Shown: in pieces, positions 44,074 to 56,324 of the stretch | How positions within the stretch are numbered: position 1 is the first letter of the stretch | Layout of the letters: each line of letters starts with the position of its first letter | Origin: Porphyra umbilicalis | Lineage: Eukaryota; Rhodophyta; Bangiophyceae; Bangiales; Bangiaceae | Reading direction: 5' to 3' | DNA length: 64,000 bases | Assembly: GCA_002049455.2 (NCBI GenBank) | Contig: KV918963.1 | Coordinates: 78,985-142,984 of the forward strand | Translations under genes and position numbers: made by a program | Notes under the pieces: model-generated | What the model saw: only the letters and a program-made list of their open reading frames with translations | Database searches by the model: none | Told to the model about the DNA's origin: nothing

Positions 44074-44489
44074 TGTTGAAACGCAGTGGGGAAAGGAGTT
44101 GGGGGACCACGGTGAAGTGGTTGAGTGGCTTGAGCTTGTGTATGTGTGTGCGAACGTGCTTTGTTGGTTGTCCTAAGGTTCGCCCGCCTCTCCAAACCGA
44201 GAGCACCTCACATATAGTCCCCAGCGGCCCAAGTGCTTCCCCCTCTCGCGCCCACACCGACGCCCACGCCCTCGCACCAAATCGAATCACTCACCAAATC
44301 AAAAGCCACTAGAGCACAGCGAAGATCAAATCCAAAACATGCCAAAAGTAACGCCCCAAGATCACCCAACACGAATGTGTGCAACTTGACCACGTCTTGG
44401 AAATGTACCATGTGGGGTACCATAAGGGTCACCGACCATCATCCATCCGCAAACCGCCAGTGGAGCCGGCGACGAGCATCAGTTCAACA
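44074..44489 (-). repeat. Solo copia-1-type LTR, right breakpoint of the inversion
   Basis: A 416-bp LTR of the copia-1 family in the opposite orientation, with perhaps a dozen or more differences from it. Flanks now are CCACG (44069-44073) and AGAGG (44490-44494). After undoing the inversion the left flank becomes AGAGG, a perfect 5-bp duplication. Confidence 0.85.
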
Positions 44490-44494
44490 AGAGG

Positions 44495-46859
44495 GTACTG
44501 TCCCGAGCGCCGCGAGCGGCGATCCAGCTCGGTCTGCGGCCGTGCGCGGCGCCGGCAGAGATCCGTTGGTGGCGGCGTCGTGGGAGGCGGCGGACGACTC
44601 GGTGGGCGGCGCCTGTGGCGATCCGGTGTTGGCAGTGGCCGGGGAGGCGCTGTTGGCTGCGCCGATGGAGGCCGCACTCGAGGCGGTGGAAGGGGCAGAG
44701 TTGGCGGCGGCGGGCGAGGCGACTACCATTTCGGCGGGCGGCGCCGGCGGTGACCCAGCTTCTGCGGCAAAGGAGGCGTTGTCCCCCTGGCTGATTGATT
44801 GCACCGACGACACAGTCTGAAACCGGTACTGACGATGAGCGCGCACCACCGCGTCCGCCGAGCGCTGTTGTCGCCAACAAGAAGCGCCGACGCTCGATGA
44901 AGGCGACATTGCTCCGCGAGCTTGCGCACAAGGATGATCAGGATGACACCGACGGCTCCAACGGGTCCGCCGTGGCGGCCTTGCAAGAGCAAGCGGCAGC
45001 GCATGCGCGCTCATCCGAAGCGGCAAGCACTACTGCCGCTGATGCTGGCATGGCCTCCACCAAGACGGGTTAGGCAGGCGCGAAGGCACCGCCGGCGGCG
45101 CCGCCGGCGAGCGTCAAGCGAGAAACCCAAGCCAAGGCGGTGCCGTCGACCAGCACCAAAAGAAAGTCACAGGATGCGACACCCGCGAGCACGAAGAAGG
45201 ACAAGGGTAAGGGCCCAGTGGTGGACCCAAACGAGCTCTCCGGGGTGGCGCTGACTCTGGCCGTCCGGCGCGAGGTGACTGCGCGCACGCTCGCCCTCTT
45301 GAGCAACCCGGAAGACGCGGACGATGGTTATCTTTGCAATGACGACGCGCGGATGATATATTTCGCCTGCATCATGGCGGTGGCGCCGGCAAGCAGTGAG
45401 CTGGCGGAGGTGCTGGCGCGGGAGACGGCGGTTGTGAACGCGCGGCTGCGGCCAGCAGGTGCAGAGAAGAAGATGACGACGGCGCGCACGACGAACATCC
45501 TCGGCCAGTGCGCGCTGGCTCGCTCAACGGCCCACCATGGCTTGAGCACGTGGATCTGGGGCATGCGGACGTCGCTTGTTGTGTACGACACCACGGAGTT
45601 GGACTACGACGGGAGCGACAGCGATGAGCACACTCGGGCTATCGGTCTCTTGTGGCTGAAGGGGCGGCGCTTCCTGAACACGAAGCGTGGGCGCATAGCG
45701 CTGTACAATGTGTGCGCCTACTTCATTGATCGGTACGACGTGACAGACGCCCTCAAATATGAGTATCATCAGGGGCGATGGGTGTTGCGTCTCACGCTGG
45801 CCGTTATTGCGCTTATCCTCGCAAAGGAAAGGAGCGTGCGTCTGTGTTGTCATGGGAGTGTTGTCTCCATATGACTTCATTTTATGGCGTTTGGCTGTTA
45901 CGAGCTGCATTGGACTCCTACACCCCACATCTGACGACATCCCACATATCATTTGGTCTGCATCTGCTTTGTGCATTTGGACTGCATCTGGCCTGACTGT
46001 GACTCTGTGACTTGTGCAGATTCGAGCTCACCTTCTTTCCGACGCGTACACCGCAGGTGGGCTGTAAAAGATGATGGGTAACGTGAACCCGTCCCACCGC
46101 GGGTACTTCTGCGAAGAGCTTACGGCTCTGCGCGCCGCGGCGTTGCAGACAGACTGCCAGTGGGTCAAGCTCTTTGCCACGGACGTGACGGACCCCTACT
46201 CGGGTGCGTTGAAGGACCCGGAGTCCACGATGGGCACCCACACGCGGATCGACAATCTCGGGCGCCGTACCCTGCTCGTAGGGTCGCAGACCGTGCTGCG
46301 GGCCATCCAGGACTTGCTGAACGACGACAGCGACGCCGAGGAGTCCGATTTGGCCCCGGAACAGGACGTCGTCCACGTTGCCGTCCCAATAGCGGCGACG
46401 GCGCCGTCCGCTCGCGACGAGAAGCGGCGGCAGTGTCTGATGTCTGCTGCTCGTGTCGGGACGTCAGCTGCACAAGAGCTGGCTGTCAAGGCCGAGGGTA
46501 GTGTCGTCGCCCGCGCCCACGACGACTTCTCCATGTGGCTCTCTTCTTCTGAAGACGGGTCGTATGACCGGGAGTCGGACGACAGAGTCATGGAGTTTGA
46601 GGATGGGGCGATGGAGGGCGCCGGGGCGTTTATCGGCGCGGAGCTACACATGGCTGCGGTACAAGACCCCGAGGCGAAGTTTGATACCCAGTGGATGAAG
46701 TACTTTGGGACAGAAAGCGAGGAGATGGAGGAGGAGGAAGGCGACAGCGAGGACGAGGAGGAGGAGGCAGGCGACGGCGAGGAGGAGGAGGAGGAGGAGG
46801 AGGGCGATGGCGAGGAGGGGGAGGAGGAGGACGATGGCGAGGAGAATGAGGAGGATTAA
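44495..46859 (+). pseudogene. Unrecognised gene with one intron, acidic tail and nonsense codons
   Basis: No family recognised. An Ala/Gly-rich frame starts right after the solo LTR's target site and shifts near 44800 into a frame with basic nuclear-type segments ('NKKRRRS', 'STKRKSQD', 'TKKDKGKG'). It is interrupted by TAG at 45071. The conserved-looking core (45215-45780) includes 'RTTNILGQCALARS', 'GLSTWIWGMRTSLVVYD' and 'NVCAYFIDRYDVTDALKYEY'. A phase-0 GT-AG intron (45782-46019) joins a second exon in frame with 46071-46859, broken by TAA at 46065. The C-terminus is an extended Glu/Asp tail. Both stops could derive from CAG/CAA. It may be an unknown mobile-element protein or a host pseudogene. 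Confidence 0.45.
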
Positions 46860-49824
46860 GATGGCGAGGAGGAGGAGAAAAGCGAGTGACAAGAGCTCCA
46901 ACTTTCTCTTTGGTTTGTTCTTCTTGATTTGCTGCTGTGAGTGCCATCGCTGTTCTCTGTCGAGGTTAAACGAGAAGCTCCACGCATGTGTACACAAGGA
47001 TTGCATTTGGTATGTCGAACACTGCATTAGACTGCATCTACGCTACATCTGTTGATCGCGATGTGGATGAGACGGGCAATATCTTCGGGAAAGATGAAAG
47101 TATGTGAGCGGTAGCCCGATGCCACAGCGGGCAGCGGGGCGGGCGGTGGGTGGGGCGGAGGGGGTGGGGGTCGGAAGGGGTAGGGGGAAAGGCGGGGGCT
47201 GCGCCGCATTCGACGGCGCCGACGAGGACTTTGTGCAAGGACAGAGGTAGCGGAGGCGGCGACGCGCGCGCCCAATTGCTGCACCGCCGCGCGCGCGCGC
47301 GCGCGGCCGCCACCATCACGCGCTCGCGCGGCGGTGGCTGCTGCCGCCGTCGCCGCGGCCGCCTCCGGCGCCGCGCACCGCCCCGCGCCGCCGCCCTGCA
47401 CGTGGCTCGCCTTGACGCCCCGTGCAGAGGCAGCGGCGGCGGCGACGCGCGCGCCCAACTGCTGCACCGCCGTGCGCGCGCGCGCGCGGCCGCCACCGCC
47501 GCGCGCGCGAGCACCGGCGGCGGCCGGCGCCGCCGCCGCGGCCGCCTCCGCCACCGCGCACCGCCCCGCCCCGCCGCCCCGCACGCGGCTCGCCTTGACG
47601 CCCCGCGCGCCGGGGCGGCCCGCGGCGGCGGCGGAAACGGCGGCAGCCGGCCGGCCACGCGCCTTGCCGCGCAGTCCGTGAAGCGACGGAGGTCGACGGC
47701 CGTCCTTGCGGTGGCGTCTACCACCAGCACCGGCACCGCCCCCTCCCTCGCCCGTGCATTCCACCTACTCTTTGCCATAACAGCGATGGCGGCGGCGGCG
47801 GCGGCGGTGGCGGCGACCCCACACGGACCCGCCACCACACGTGGACGGCCATGGCCTCCAGCCGCCGCCCCTACCTCGCCGCCTTCCCCGCCGCCGCCGT
47901 CATGGCCGCCGTCGGCGTGGCGGACGTCCCCCCCGCTGTCGCCGGCAGGGTGGTCGGCACGCCCACCGCCGCCGCCGCCGACGCCGTTGACACCGCCGAC
48001 ACCGCGTCGGCCGCTTCGTGCAGCCGGACGGCGGCGTGGTCCGCGGTTCGCGGCGGCGGCACGTCGATTGCCGAGCCGCCGACCGCCGGCTACGGCCCCG
48101 GTCGGTCGCGATGCCGCCAACCGCCGGCTCCGGCCCGTCGGCAGCCGCTGGCAGCGCCGGCGCGACGCGGCTACAGATGGCGGCGGCGGCGAGGCGGACT
48201 GCTGGTGCGGCGGGTGCTCGCTGCTCGCTGGGACAGGTAACCGCTTCGGTAGTCCGCAGGCGTGAAGCAGGGGTGCAAACAGGTCGAAGACAACAAAGCA
48301 CACTCACGCCGAGACCCAACCATCGTCGGAAACCCAGCACGCCGACGCTGCATACAACCTTCCTCGACGGCGAAGGCGCATCTGTCGATGAGAGCACAAC
48401 CACCAATGTCACCAGTTCACACACCTTGCAAATATTCGTGCCACGTTGTCCACGTGGCGGGGATACGCTCAACCTAGCCATGTCGGCGTGTGATCTGCCT
48501 TCACAAACATGCCAGAAGCCACAGAAGGCCTTAAAAACCATAATGTAATTATAGCCGGATAAATCAGGCGTGGTTCGCACGCTGGTTCGTACAGTGCGAA
48601 CCCTGCCGCAGAAACGGCTTCTATTCTCCCAGGTTCACACGGTACGAACCTCTGCGCGAGCCCAAACCGGTGAATTTGGCGCCGAATGCTGCCAATCTGG
48701 GCGTCGCAGCTCGTTTCAGACCAATTCAAGAGGCTGCCACGTCGCACCCACATCTACCCCGACGCGGGGGCTTGGCACGGCTGTCAAATACCGCCCCTGC
48801 ACGAGGGCCTCTCTGGCGTGGCCAGACAGACGGACCCTGCGCCGAAATCTCGGTGGAACACGGAACGCCAGCGAGGCCGACGCGACGGCCCAGGTTGACC
48901 CAAACACGAGTGTCTCGGGCGGAACTTCCGCGTTTCGTTGATGGCAAAGCAAGCGTCGCATCGACAGCGAGAGAGCAGCTGGTTCATCTTCTTGTCACAT
49001 GGCTCATATGTAGCAACCAGAAACGACGTTTTCTGCTGTCACCCATTCGGGTCGGGGGAGCGCCATGAGATATACGCGGTTCGACAGAGAGAGCCGATGC
49101 GCACCCCCTGGACTGTGAGGCTCAAAGAAGGCTGATGAGCGACAGCGCGACCGCCTCGTCAGCGCCTTGTAGCATGAACAACGTAAGCTGCGGGGCCGGC
49201 CCACTGGTCGGTCGAGGCGAACAAAAAAAGGGCAGGAAGTGTCAAAATTAATCCTGTGGTCCTGGATGCTCGAAAGGTGGTCCGAGGGCCACGAGGAATG
49301 AACCCTCTTCCCCACCGATTTTGTGGCATAGAAACCGAGGACGGTGACCTCACTGAGAGGTGACCCTCAGTCCGCATCACTGCGCCCTGGGCGGGGACCA
49401 CGCATTGCTGGATGAGGGCCCCCCAGTTCCATAGACCGCGCGGCCGCTGACTGGTCAGCCGAGTAAATCTCATGGGAAACCCCAATAGCTGGGGTTCGAG
49501 GCGCCCACCCCGTCTGCGGGGTGTGTGCGGGCCACCCAATCGTGGTTGCCGCGCGCCTGCGTGCACCACCAGCCATCTGAGGCGCACCCCCACAGAGAGG
49601 CCTTGGGGCGCGGGGGGGGGGGGTACATAGACGGATGGGACCGGGGACAGAGCCGCCGAGATGGGCATCACACCTCCGCAGTCATGTCCGCGGTCCCCAC
49701 CACCACCGCAGTTGACACCGCCGCGGCCGTAAACACCGTCGTCGCACTCCCATAGCCTCGCTCTCTCGCCTGCCTGCGGGCTTACCACCTGCCCCCTCCC
49801 GCATCACCTCGCCCGACCACCGCC
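46860..49824. other. GC-rich then mixed intergenic region
   Basis: 47150-48270 is open on both strands but only as Ala/Arg/Gly-rich low complexity. 48280-49824 has mixed composition without recognisable genes and is the 5' flank of the HARBI1-type gene. I could not find the transposon's terminal repeats here. Confidence 0.4.
47235..47610. repeat. Tandem duplication, about 187 bp x 2
   Basis: Two units share GCGACGCGCGCGCCCAA, CTGCTGCACCGCCG-type sequence, a (CG)n run and GTGGCTCGCCTTGACGCCCC or its close match. The (CG)n runs alternate purine/pyrimidine and could adopt Z-DNA. Confidence 0.7.
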
Positions 49825-51522
49825 ATGGGCCCCGCTCCGCCTTGGCGTCGCTACGCGGCGGCCTCGCCGTCACCGCCGTACACGCCGAACTTGACGTCGG
49901 ACGAGGAGGCCTCTGCGGATGAAAACGCGTCGGCGGAAGAGACAGAGGCCGCCGTGTTGGCCGCGCGGTTTGTGGCCGTCTCGACGGCATTGCGCCTTCG
50001 CATCAGCGGCGCCCACCGGCGCCGTGCCTACGTCGGATCGGTGCCAGGCCGCCGCGCCAACAGAGATCGAGACTTCGAGGGCGGCATGCGGCGCATCATG
50101 GCGGACTATTTCGGGCTCGACGGCAGCGAGCCCGTGTACGACGAGGGGAATTTTGAGCGCCGCTTTCGAGTGCCCCGCGTCGTGTTCGAGCGCATTTTTG
50201 CGGACATTAAGGAGCAGCCCTTCTGGCGCCAGACGGTCAACGCAATGGGGCGTCCACAGGCGTACGCCTTGCAGAAGCTGGTGCCCGCCTTCCGTGTGCT
50301 CGCTTTTGGCGAGACCTATGACTGTGCTGACGAGTACGTCCGGCTTTCCAAGGCGACGATTGAGATCTGTGTCAAGAAGCTGCTTGACTTCCTGAACACC
50401 CGCTTCCAGCCCGATTACCTCCGCCCGCCAACCAAGACCGAGCTGAACGCCATCATGGAGCGCAGCGCCGCAAGGGGTCCACCAGGTTGCATCGGCTCCT
50501 TGGACTGCACCCACTGGGAGTGGCGGGGGTGCCTCAAGGCCCTGGTGGGTCAGTACATGTCCCGGCAGAAGCGACGCGCCATCGTACTCGTGACTATCTG
50601 CGACCATGACCTTTACGTCCACCACCTCTTCGTCGGCGCGCCTGGATCTCATCACGACCTCAACGTGCTCGGCCAGTCCCCGCTTTTTATGGACATGATG
50701 GACGGCGCGTGGCCGCCCAAAGACCTGCCGTACACCGTCAACGGCCGCACGCGCACGATGCCCTACTACCTCACGAACAAAGCCTACCAGAAGTTCCCTG
50801 TGTTTCTCTCGTGTTACGCAAAGCCAGCCACCCGCAAGCAGCGCATCTTCAATCGCCTCCAGGAGGCAGTGCGAAAAGACGTGGAGCACCTGTATGGTGT
50901 GTTGACGTCAAGGTTCCAGATGCTGTTGCGGCCATCGAGATTCACGACCGTCACGCAAATGATTAAGGCAGTGAAGGCGATGGAGAGTTTGCACAATATG
51001 ATCTTGTTCGAGCGGCGGGGCTACGTTTTGAGCAACGGGCGCGTATATGCCGCCGCCGTGGCGCGTAGCGGCGGTTGCGGTAGCGATGACGGTATGGGGA
51101 GCGGTGGGGTAGGCGGTGGGATCGCGGCCGCGCCCACCCTTGGCTCTGCGGCCGCCGGGGGTGACGACTCGGCCGGGAGCGGTTGCGACGGCGGGCGCGA
51201 TGGCGGTATGTGGAGCGGTGCGATGGGCGGCGGGGTCGCGGCCCCGCCCACCCTTGGCTCCGCTCACGCCGGGGGTGACAACCCGGTTGGCCGCGGCGGC
51301 GGTGCTGGGCACGGCGGCGTCGTGCATGCGCAACTAGAGCCTCTACCGGGGGGCTCGATGCCCGATGTACGCATCCGGATGGATGCTCCTCCGCGATCTT
51401 TTCTGTTCTTCTTGCACGCCGGGGCGGCATGTACGGATAATGATGCGTTTGTGACGTTGCGGGACGACTTGGCGGAGCATGTTTATGGCAAGCGTGGAGT
51501 GTTGCTGGCGCGCTACCTGTAG
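49825..51522 (+). CDS. HARBI1-type PIF/Harbinger transposase, intact ORF
   Basis: A 565-residue DDE nuclease that would cut and join transposon ends in the nucleus with its ORF1 partner. An acidic N-terminus is followed by a helical DNA-binding-like region ('RRFRVPRVVFERIFADI'). The catalytic domain carries D227 ('GSLDCTHWEWRGC'), D278 ('GSHHDLNVLGQSP') and E354 ('RKDVEHLYGVLTSRFQ'), with family signatures 'YTVNGR' and 'YYLTNKAYQKFPVF'. A Gly-rich linker of two ~38-residue tandem repeats (51090-51310) precedes the usual C-terminal end 'FVTLRDDLAEHVYG'. No stop or frameshift, and all catalytic residues are present. The usual family length is about 350-450; the extra length is the N-terminus and the repeats. 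The ORF1-type partner is convergent at 53841-56324. Confidence 0.85.
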   Translation: MGPAPPWRRYAAASPSPPYTPNLTSDEEASADENASAEETEAAVLAARFVAVSTALRLRISGAHRRRAYVGSVPGRRANRDRDFEGGMRRIMADYFGLDGSEPVYDEGNFERRFRVPRVVFERIFADIKEQPFWRQTVNAMGRPQAYALQKLVPAFRVLAFGETYDCADEYVRLSKATIEICVKKLLDFLNTRFQPDYLRPPTKTELNAIMERSAARGPPGCIGSLDCTHWEWRGCLKALVGQYMSRQKRRAIVLVTICDHDLYVHHLFVGAPGSHHDLNVLGQSPLFMDMMDGAWPPKDLPYTVNGRTRTMPYYLTNKAYQKFPVFLSCYAKPATRKQRIFNRLQEAVRKDVEHLYGVLTSRFQMLLRPSRFTTVTQMIKAVKAMESLHNMILFERRGYVLSNGRVYAAAVARSGGCGSDDGMGSGGVGGGIAAAPTLGSAAAGGDDSAGSGCDGGRDGGMWSGAMGGGVAAPPTLGSAHAGGDNPVGRGGGAGHGGVVHAQLEPLPGGSMPDVRIRMDAPPRSFLFFLHAGAACTDNDAFVTLRDDLAEHVYGKRGVLLARYL

Positions 51523-52752
51523 GGGTGCATGAGTTGCACAGGGGAGTATACCCGTGAGGTGCTGTAGGAGAGAGGTACAGCGACGACCACTTGGAATGGT
51601 TGTTTTTCCCTTCGGGATTTTTTTTTCCTCGAAACGTTATCCTCCTGCGTTTGGTGCTAATACGGGCCGCCACCGCCGAGGCGGGCGGCACCTCAGAGAC
51701 CCCCACATAACCCCTTAAGGGCGAGCGGCTGCCAGGGACTCGGTGACGGCTGCCGCAAACGCCATTGGTGCGCTGGGTGGCCAGCCAGCGAAAGGCTGGC
51801 TGCGGCTCAGCAGCTACCTGTCGCTCGACGCAAAGGTGGGTGGCGCCACCCGCAACCGCGGCCGCTGATGCCCAACAGCACTTCGTGCTGAACGAGCGGT
51901 CGCCAACTTGAGGGCAGCGGCATCCGCCTCGGAGGCGGCTTGATGCCCCGCCATTGAGCGCCGCACCGGGCAGCCGCTACTACGACGCGCGCGCTGCGGC
52001 CGGCGGCGGCAGCGAAGGCACCCGTGGCGGCGGCGGCGGCGGCGGCGGGCGGCGCTGCGCCGATGGTTGCCGACCGCGCGCGCGCGCGTGTGCTCCCTGC
52101 CGTCGACGGCGTGGCGTTTGCGCCCGTTTTCGACGTTTCTCTCTCCCTGGTGGTGTAGCTCCCTCCCGACGGGCGGTGGACCGACGGCGCGCCGTCCCGG
52201 TGGCAGGTCAACGCCACCGCCGCCAGCGTGGGCGAAGTGACGGCGCGCCTCGCGGCGGGGGCGGTCACCCAAACCGGGCCCGCTGAGGGGACCGTCGACG
52301 TTGGCGGGCTGGCACTCCCCGCCGCCGACGCCGCCGGCGTCGAAGTCGAGGCGCGCCTCAACAACTGCGGCACAAACGACATGTGCCGCTTGGAGGCGGC
52401 CGTATGGGCCGTGCCCGTGGCCGCAGGGGGGGGGACGCGGTCGCCCTCGAGCGCACCGTCGGCGGCCGGTCGTGAGGGGGAGGCGGCGGGCGTCCGGGGG
52501 TTGGGGTGGGGCCAACCCCCAAAGAGATAGCGGGGTGGCCGTATCGGCCACCGCAGCGGGCGCCCCACAGCCGCCGAAAATGGCCGCGACGAGGGCGGCG
52601 GCCACGACTACTCGGCCGGCCGTGTGGGCGACTTGGCCCATGATGGCTGCGGCGGAGGTGCTTTGCTGTCCCGAGGGGGGGATGGGGGCACAGCGGTGGG
52701 TGGGTGGAGGCGGGCAGTGGGTGTCGCGGATGGGAACTGTGTGTGTGTCGAT
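51523..52752. other. Intergenic with small hairpins
   Basis: Short perfect inverted repeats occur at 51782-51802 (AGCCAGCGAAAGGCTGGCT), 51838-51850 (GTGGCGCCAC) and 51877-51893 (CAGCACTTCGTGCTG). The rest is GC-rich with no supported gene. Confidence 0.4.
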
Positions 52753-52945
52753 GACTGTGCTTTCGGCGGGTTTTACAGGCGGTCACATACAGGCGAATTA
52801 CTACATGCGTGCTGCTGACCGTGCCTTTGGCGGGCTGTACAGCCGGTCACCGACAGACGGCTGGCTACACGCATGCTGCAGACCGCGCCTTCGGAGCAAT
52901 GTACAATAGGCCGCCGAGGGTCGGGTGGCTGCGACCACCTTGGTG
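52753..52945. repeat. Minisatellite, 64 bp x about 3
   Basis: Units begin GACTGTGCTTTCGG (52753), GACCGTGCCTTTGG (52817) and GACCGCGCCTTCGG (52881), exactly 64 bp apart, each with TGTACA or TTTACAGG and a GCATGCTGC-type end. The third is partial. Confidence 0.85.
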
Positions 52946-53190
52946 TTCACTTGAAGAGCAACAGCATATAATGGGGGGGCGTGGCGCGTAGGGGGCAGTG
53001 GCGGATTGGGGGTCGGTTGGTGGGAGGCCAACATGGGGTTAGAGTCGGCTGCCAGCGCAAGCATGGGGCGGTACGCACTTGGTCAAGCAGTTTTTTGCCG
53101 AGGCGACCATCTGTGCTTGTTGCTTCCGGCACGGCTTATTGTGAAGCCCCCGCCAGAAGGCGGGAACAAAACCATTTTTCTTTTTTTTTT

Positions 53191-53622
<432 letters not shown>

Positions 53623-53840
53623 ATGCTCGATGTCCCAGCGCCAATGGCCGCCCAGAGATCAAGCAAAGCACCTACAGGCGGAGTAGTGCAAAGAACACAC
53701 ACACAAAAAAACAAAGCGCAGTGCCCCGCGGCCAACGGGCAGCGCGTCACCGTTACGTAAAAACACATCCACGAGCAGAACAAAATGCAAGACACAGCAG
53801 AGCGCCAGCGCGCCAACCCGTACACGGGCACCAGAAAAAA

Positions 53841-56324
53841 TCATAACTCCCCGGTCAAGTCGTCCTCCTGCCCGGCGTCGCCCAGCGCCAAGCCCAAAAA
53901 CTCGGCGTCAATGTCGGGCACGTCCCTGTCGTTGCCCACGTGGGCGACCCCACGGCCGGACGACGGCGGCCGGCGGCCCTGGCGGGCGGCGCCGCCCGGC
54001 CCGCGCCTCTTAGGGCCAGCACAGAGGGAGTTATGGAGCTTCGTTGCCTGTGCGTTGGCGCCGCGCTTGGCGTCCACTATGCGCTTGGCCGCCTCACCGC
54101 TGTTGTCGCTCACGTTGACCTCACCGTCGCGGCCCACGTCGGCCGCCGCGTAGCCGTCCGTCTTCGTCTTCGAGGCGACCGGCATGGGGGCTCCCCGTCC
54201 CGTCGAGTCGTCGCTGCTGATGTTGAAAACCGCGGCGACGCCAGGAAGCGGCTCCGCCACTGACGAAGTGCCGCTGCTCATGCAGATTACAGAAGTGGCC
54301 GCCGGCGACACGACCGGCGGCAGCACAACGACGTCCTCAAGCGGGCGCAGAGGCCGGGGTGCGCGAAGCAGAGGAGCAGTTGGCGTCACCCCAGGACCGG
54401 AAGGCGCACGTCTGGTCGTCGGCGCCGGTGGTGGGGGCGGCTGCGGCGACGGAGGAAGGGAAGGCGGCGGTGGCGACGGAGGCGGCTGCGAAGGCGGCGG
54501 CAGCACAGGCGCCGGTGCCCACATAGGGGACCCCATCGTCGCCACTGTTGACGCCGCCGCTGCCGCAGCGCCCGCCGACGCCATCGTCGCCGACGGAGTT
54601 TGCGACGGTGACGTCACCCGCCGCTCCGCCGAGGCCGCGTCATAGCGCCCCGCACCGTTGGTGGGGTGAGCGACACGGCGCGCCTCGGCCGAGGCCGCCG
54701 CACTTTCGTTGACATCGTTGAAGCGTGCACGCCGCGTCTTGGCTACTTTGGCGCTAAGCAGCCGCTGACGGCAGTGAAGCATGCGCCGCTGCGACTCTGC
54801 CTCCACCCACCGCCGGGTGTCCTCCGAGTCCCGCATCCAGCGAGAGAAGAAAAAAGACTGGGCCACACGGTCATCGGCAGCCTCTGCCAGGGACCCGAGC
54901 GTGCGCGCCGTCAACGCGCAGTCCCGTTGCATCGAAATCTCGACCGAGCGGGTCGCCTTCGCCCGCTTCGTACCAATAGGGATGGCTTCCCATTGGGGCG
55001 CCCGCCACGCCCCTTGGCTGCCGACCTCACGCGGCTCGTCCTCCTCGCCACCATCTTCCTCTTCCGCGCCATCACCGGCGCCCGCGCTTCGGTGCTCGCG
55101 CACGCGCGCCGACGCCGACGTCGGTCCTCGACCGCGCGGCGGCGGCGCGGAGGCGGCGGCGGCCGCTGCTACGGCGCCACCGAACTTGTCTGACGTACGC
55201 AAGAGGCGCCAGCCGGGTATCCAGTCGGCCGCGCGGAAGCCGCGCCCGCGCGCACTCCCCTGCGGCTCCGGCTCCTCGGGGTCGTGGTTGGGGTCGGCCC
55301 GCACCGCCTCGTAGGCGTCGCCAGCGTCGAAATCCGCCCCCGCGGCACGGATTATGTCCTCCTCCGACAAGCTGCCTGTCATGTTGCGGCGGTGCACCCC
55401 CGCGTAGACGGCCGAAAACAGCTGCCCGTTCTTGAACAGCGTGTACCGCACAAAGCTGATGACGGCGGCCGCCGACCGTGGCAGCCATCCCGCCGGCAAA
55501 ATGTAGCTGCGGCGGTACGCCTCCACCACCGCCGCAAAAAACTCGGAGCTTGTCTGGTCCGTCCCGATGATGGGGTCCCAGCTCACCGCCAGCCACGCCC
55601 GGCACAGCGCCATCTTCTCCGCGTGCTACCAGGACCGCCCACGACCTCGGCCGGAAGCGCCGTCGTCCCCTACTGGGGCGCCCTCACCTGCACCAGAGCG
55701 GGCGGAGCCCCCCCCGACACTCCGCCCGCGAGAGCCTCCACCGCGGCTCCCTTCGGCCCGACCTGCCGCCACGCGGCCCACGGAAGCGCGCCGCGCCGCC
55801 AGCCACGCCTGGTAACAGGACCTCGCGGCCTCGTTGGCGGGCGGCGCGGGCTCGACGGCGCCATCGAGGGGCGGCGACTCGCTCGGGCTGCCCCCAGTGG
55901 CACCGGGCACCCGCGTTGCCCGCTCATGGCTCGTGCGCGTGTGCCTAAGCCAGTCCTGCCGCTGAGCTCTCGGCGCCTCCAAGGCGGTCTTTACCTCCAT
56001 TGGCTCCGCGCGCTCAGGACCCGCTACAGCAGCCCGGCCCCGTGCCGACGCGTCATCGTCCACCTTGGGCACCTCCACGATCATTTCCATCGGTTCCCCC
56101 ATCCGCGCGGCTGCCTCAGTGGCGGCGACCGCGCGGGACGCGGCCACCGCAGCGTTGATCACCATCTGCTTCTCCATTTCAATGCGCTTAATGAGCTCGT
56201 TGCGCTCCTCCGCCTTCCGGCCGACGACGTCCGCCTCGTGGGCGACGCGGAAAGAAGCGGTGCGGCGCAGCAGACGGAGCTCGTCATCGGAATACTCTGC
56301 GACCGTGGCACCGGTGCCCGACAA
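53841..56324 (-). pseudogene. PIF/Harbinger ORF1-like gene with one in-frame TAG
   Basis: One minus-strand frame of 828 codons, broken only by TAG at 55628-55626. The part after the stop is a typical PIF ORF1: 'LCRAWLAVSWDPIIGTDQTS' (family L-x-AWL-x-xSxDPIxGTxQ), 'FKNGQLFSAVYAGV', 'GSLSEEDIIRAAGADFD', 'WRLLRTSDKF', then the NAM-associated signature 'IPIGTKRAKATRS' and a coiled-coil helix. A low-complexity Pro/Ser tail follows. The part before the stop (56324-55629) has a charged coiled-coil segment ('RKAEERNELIKRIEMEKQM'). A gene starting at ATG 55613, just after the TAG, would contain the whole ORF1 core (590 codons), so the TAG may be harmless. Convergent with the HARBI1-type gene; the pair could be one element, but no shared TIR was found. 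Confidence 0.65.

Noticed and set aside
44074-44489. Solo LTR as a simple independent insertion
   Set aside because: Its present flanks (CCACG, AGAGG) do not match, while the outer flank is the exact reverse complement of the copia-1 right flank. The inversion explains both.
47038-48303. 421-codon minus-strand ORF and a 371-codon plus-strand ORF
   Set aside because: Overlapping opposite-strand frames in a GC-rich tandem duplication; no domain.
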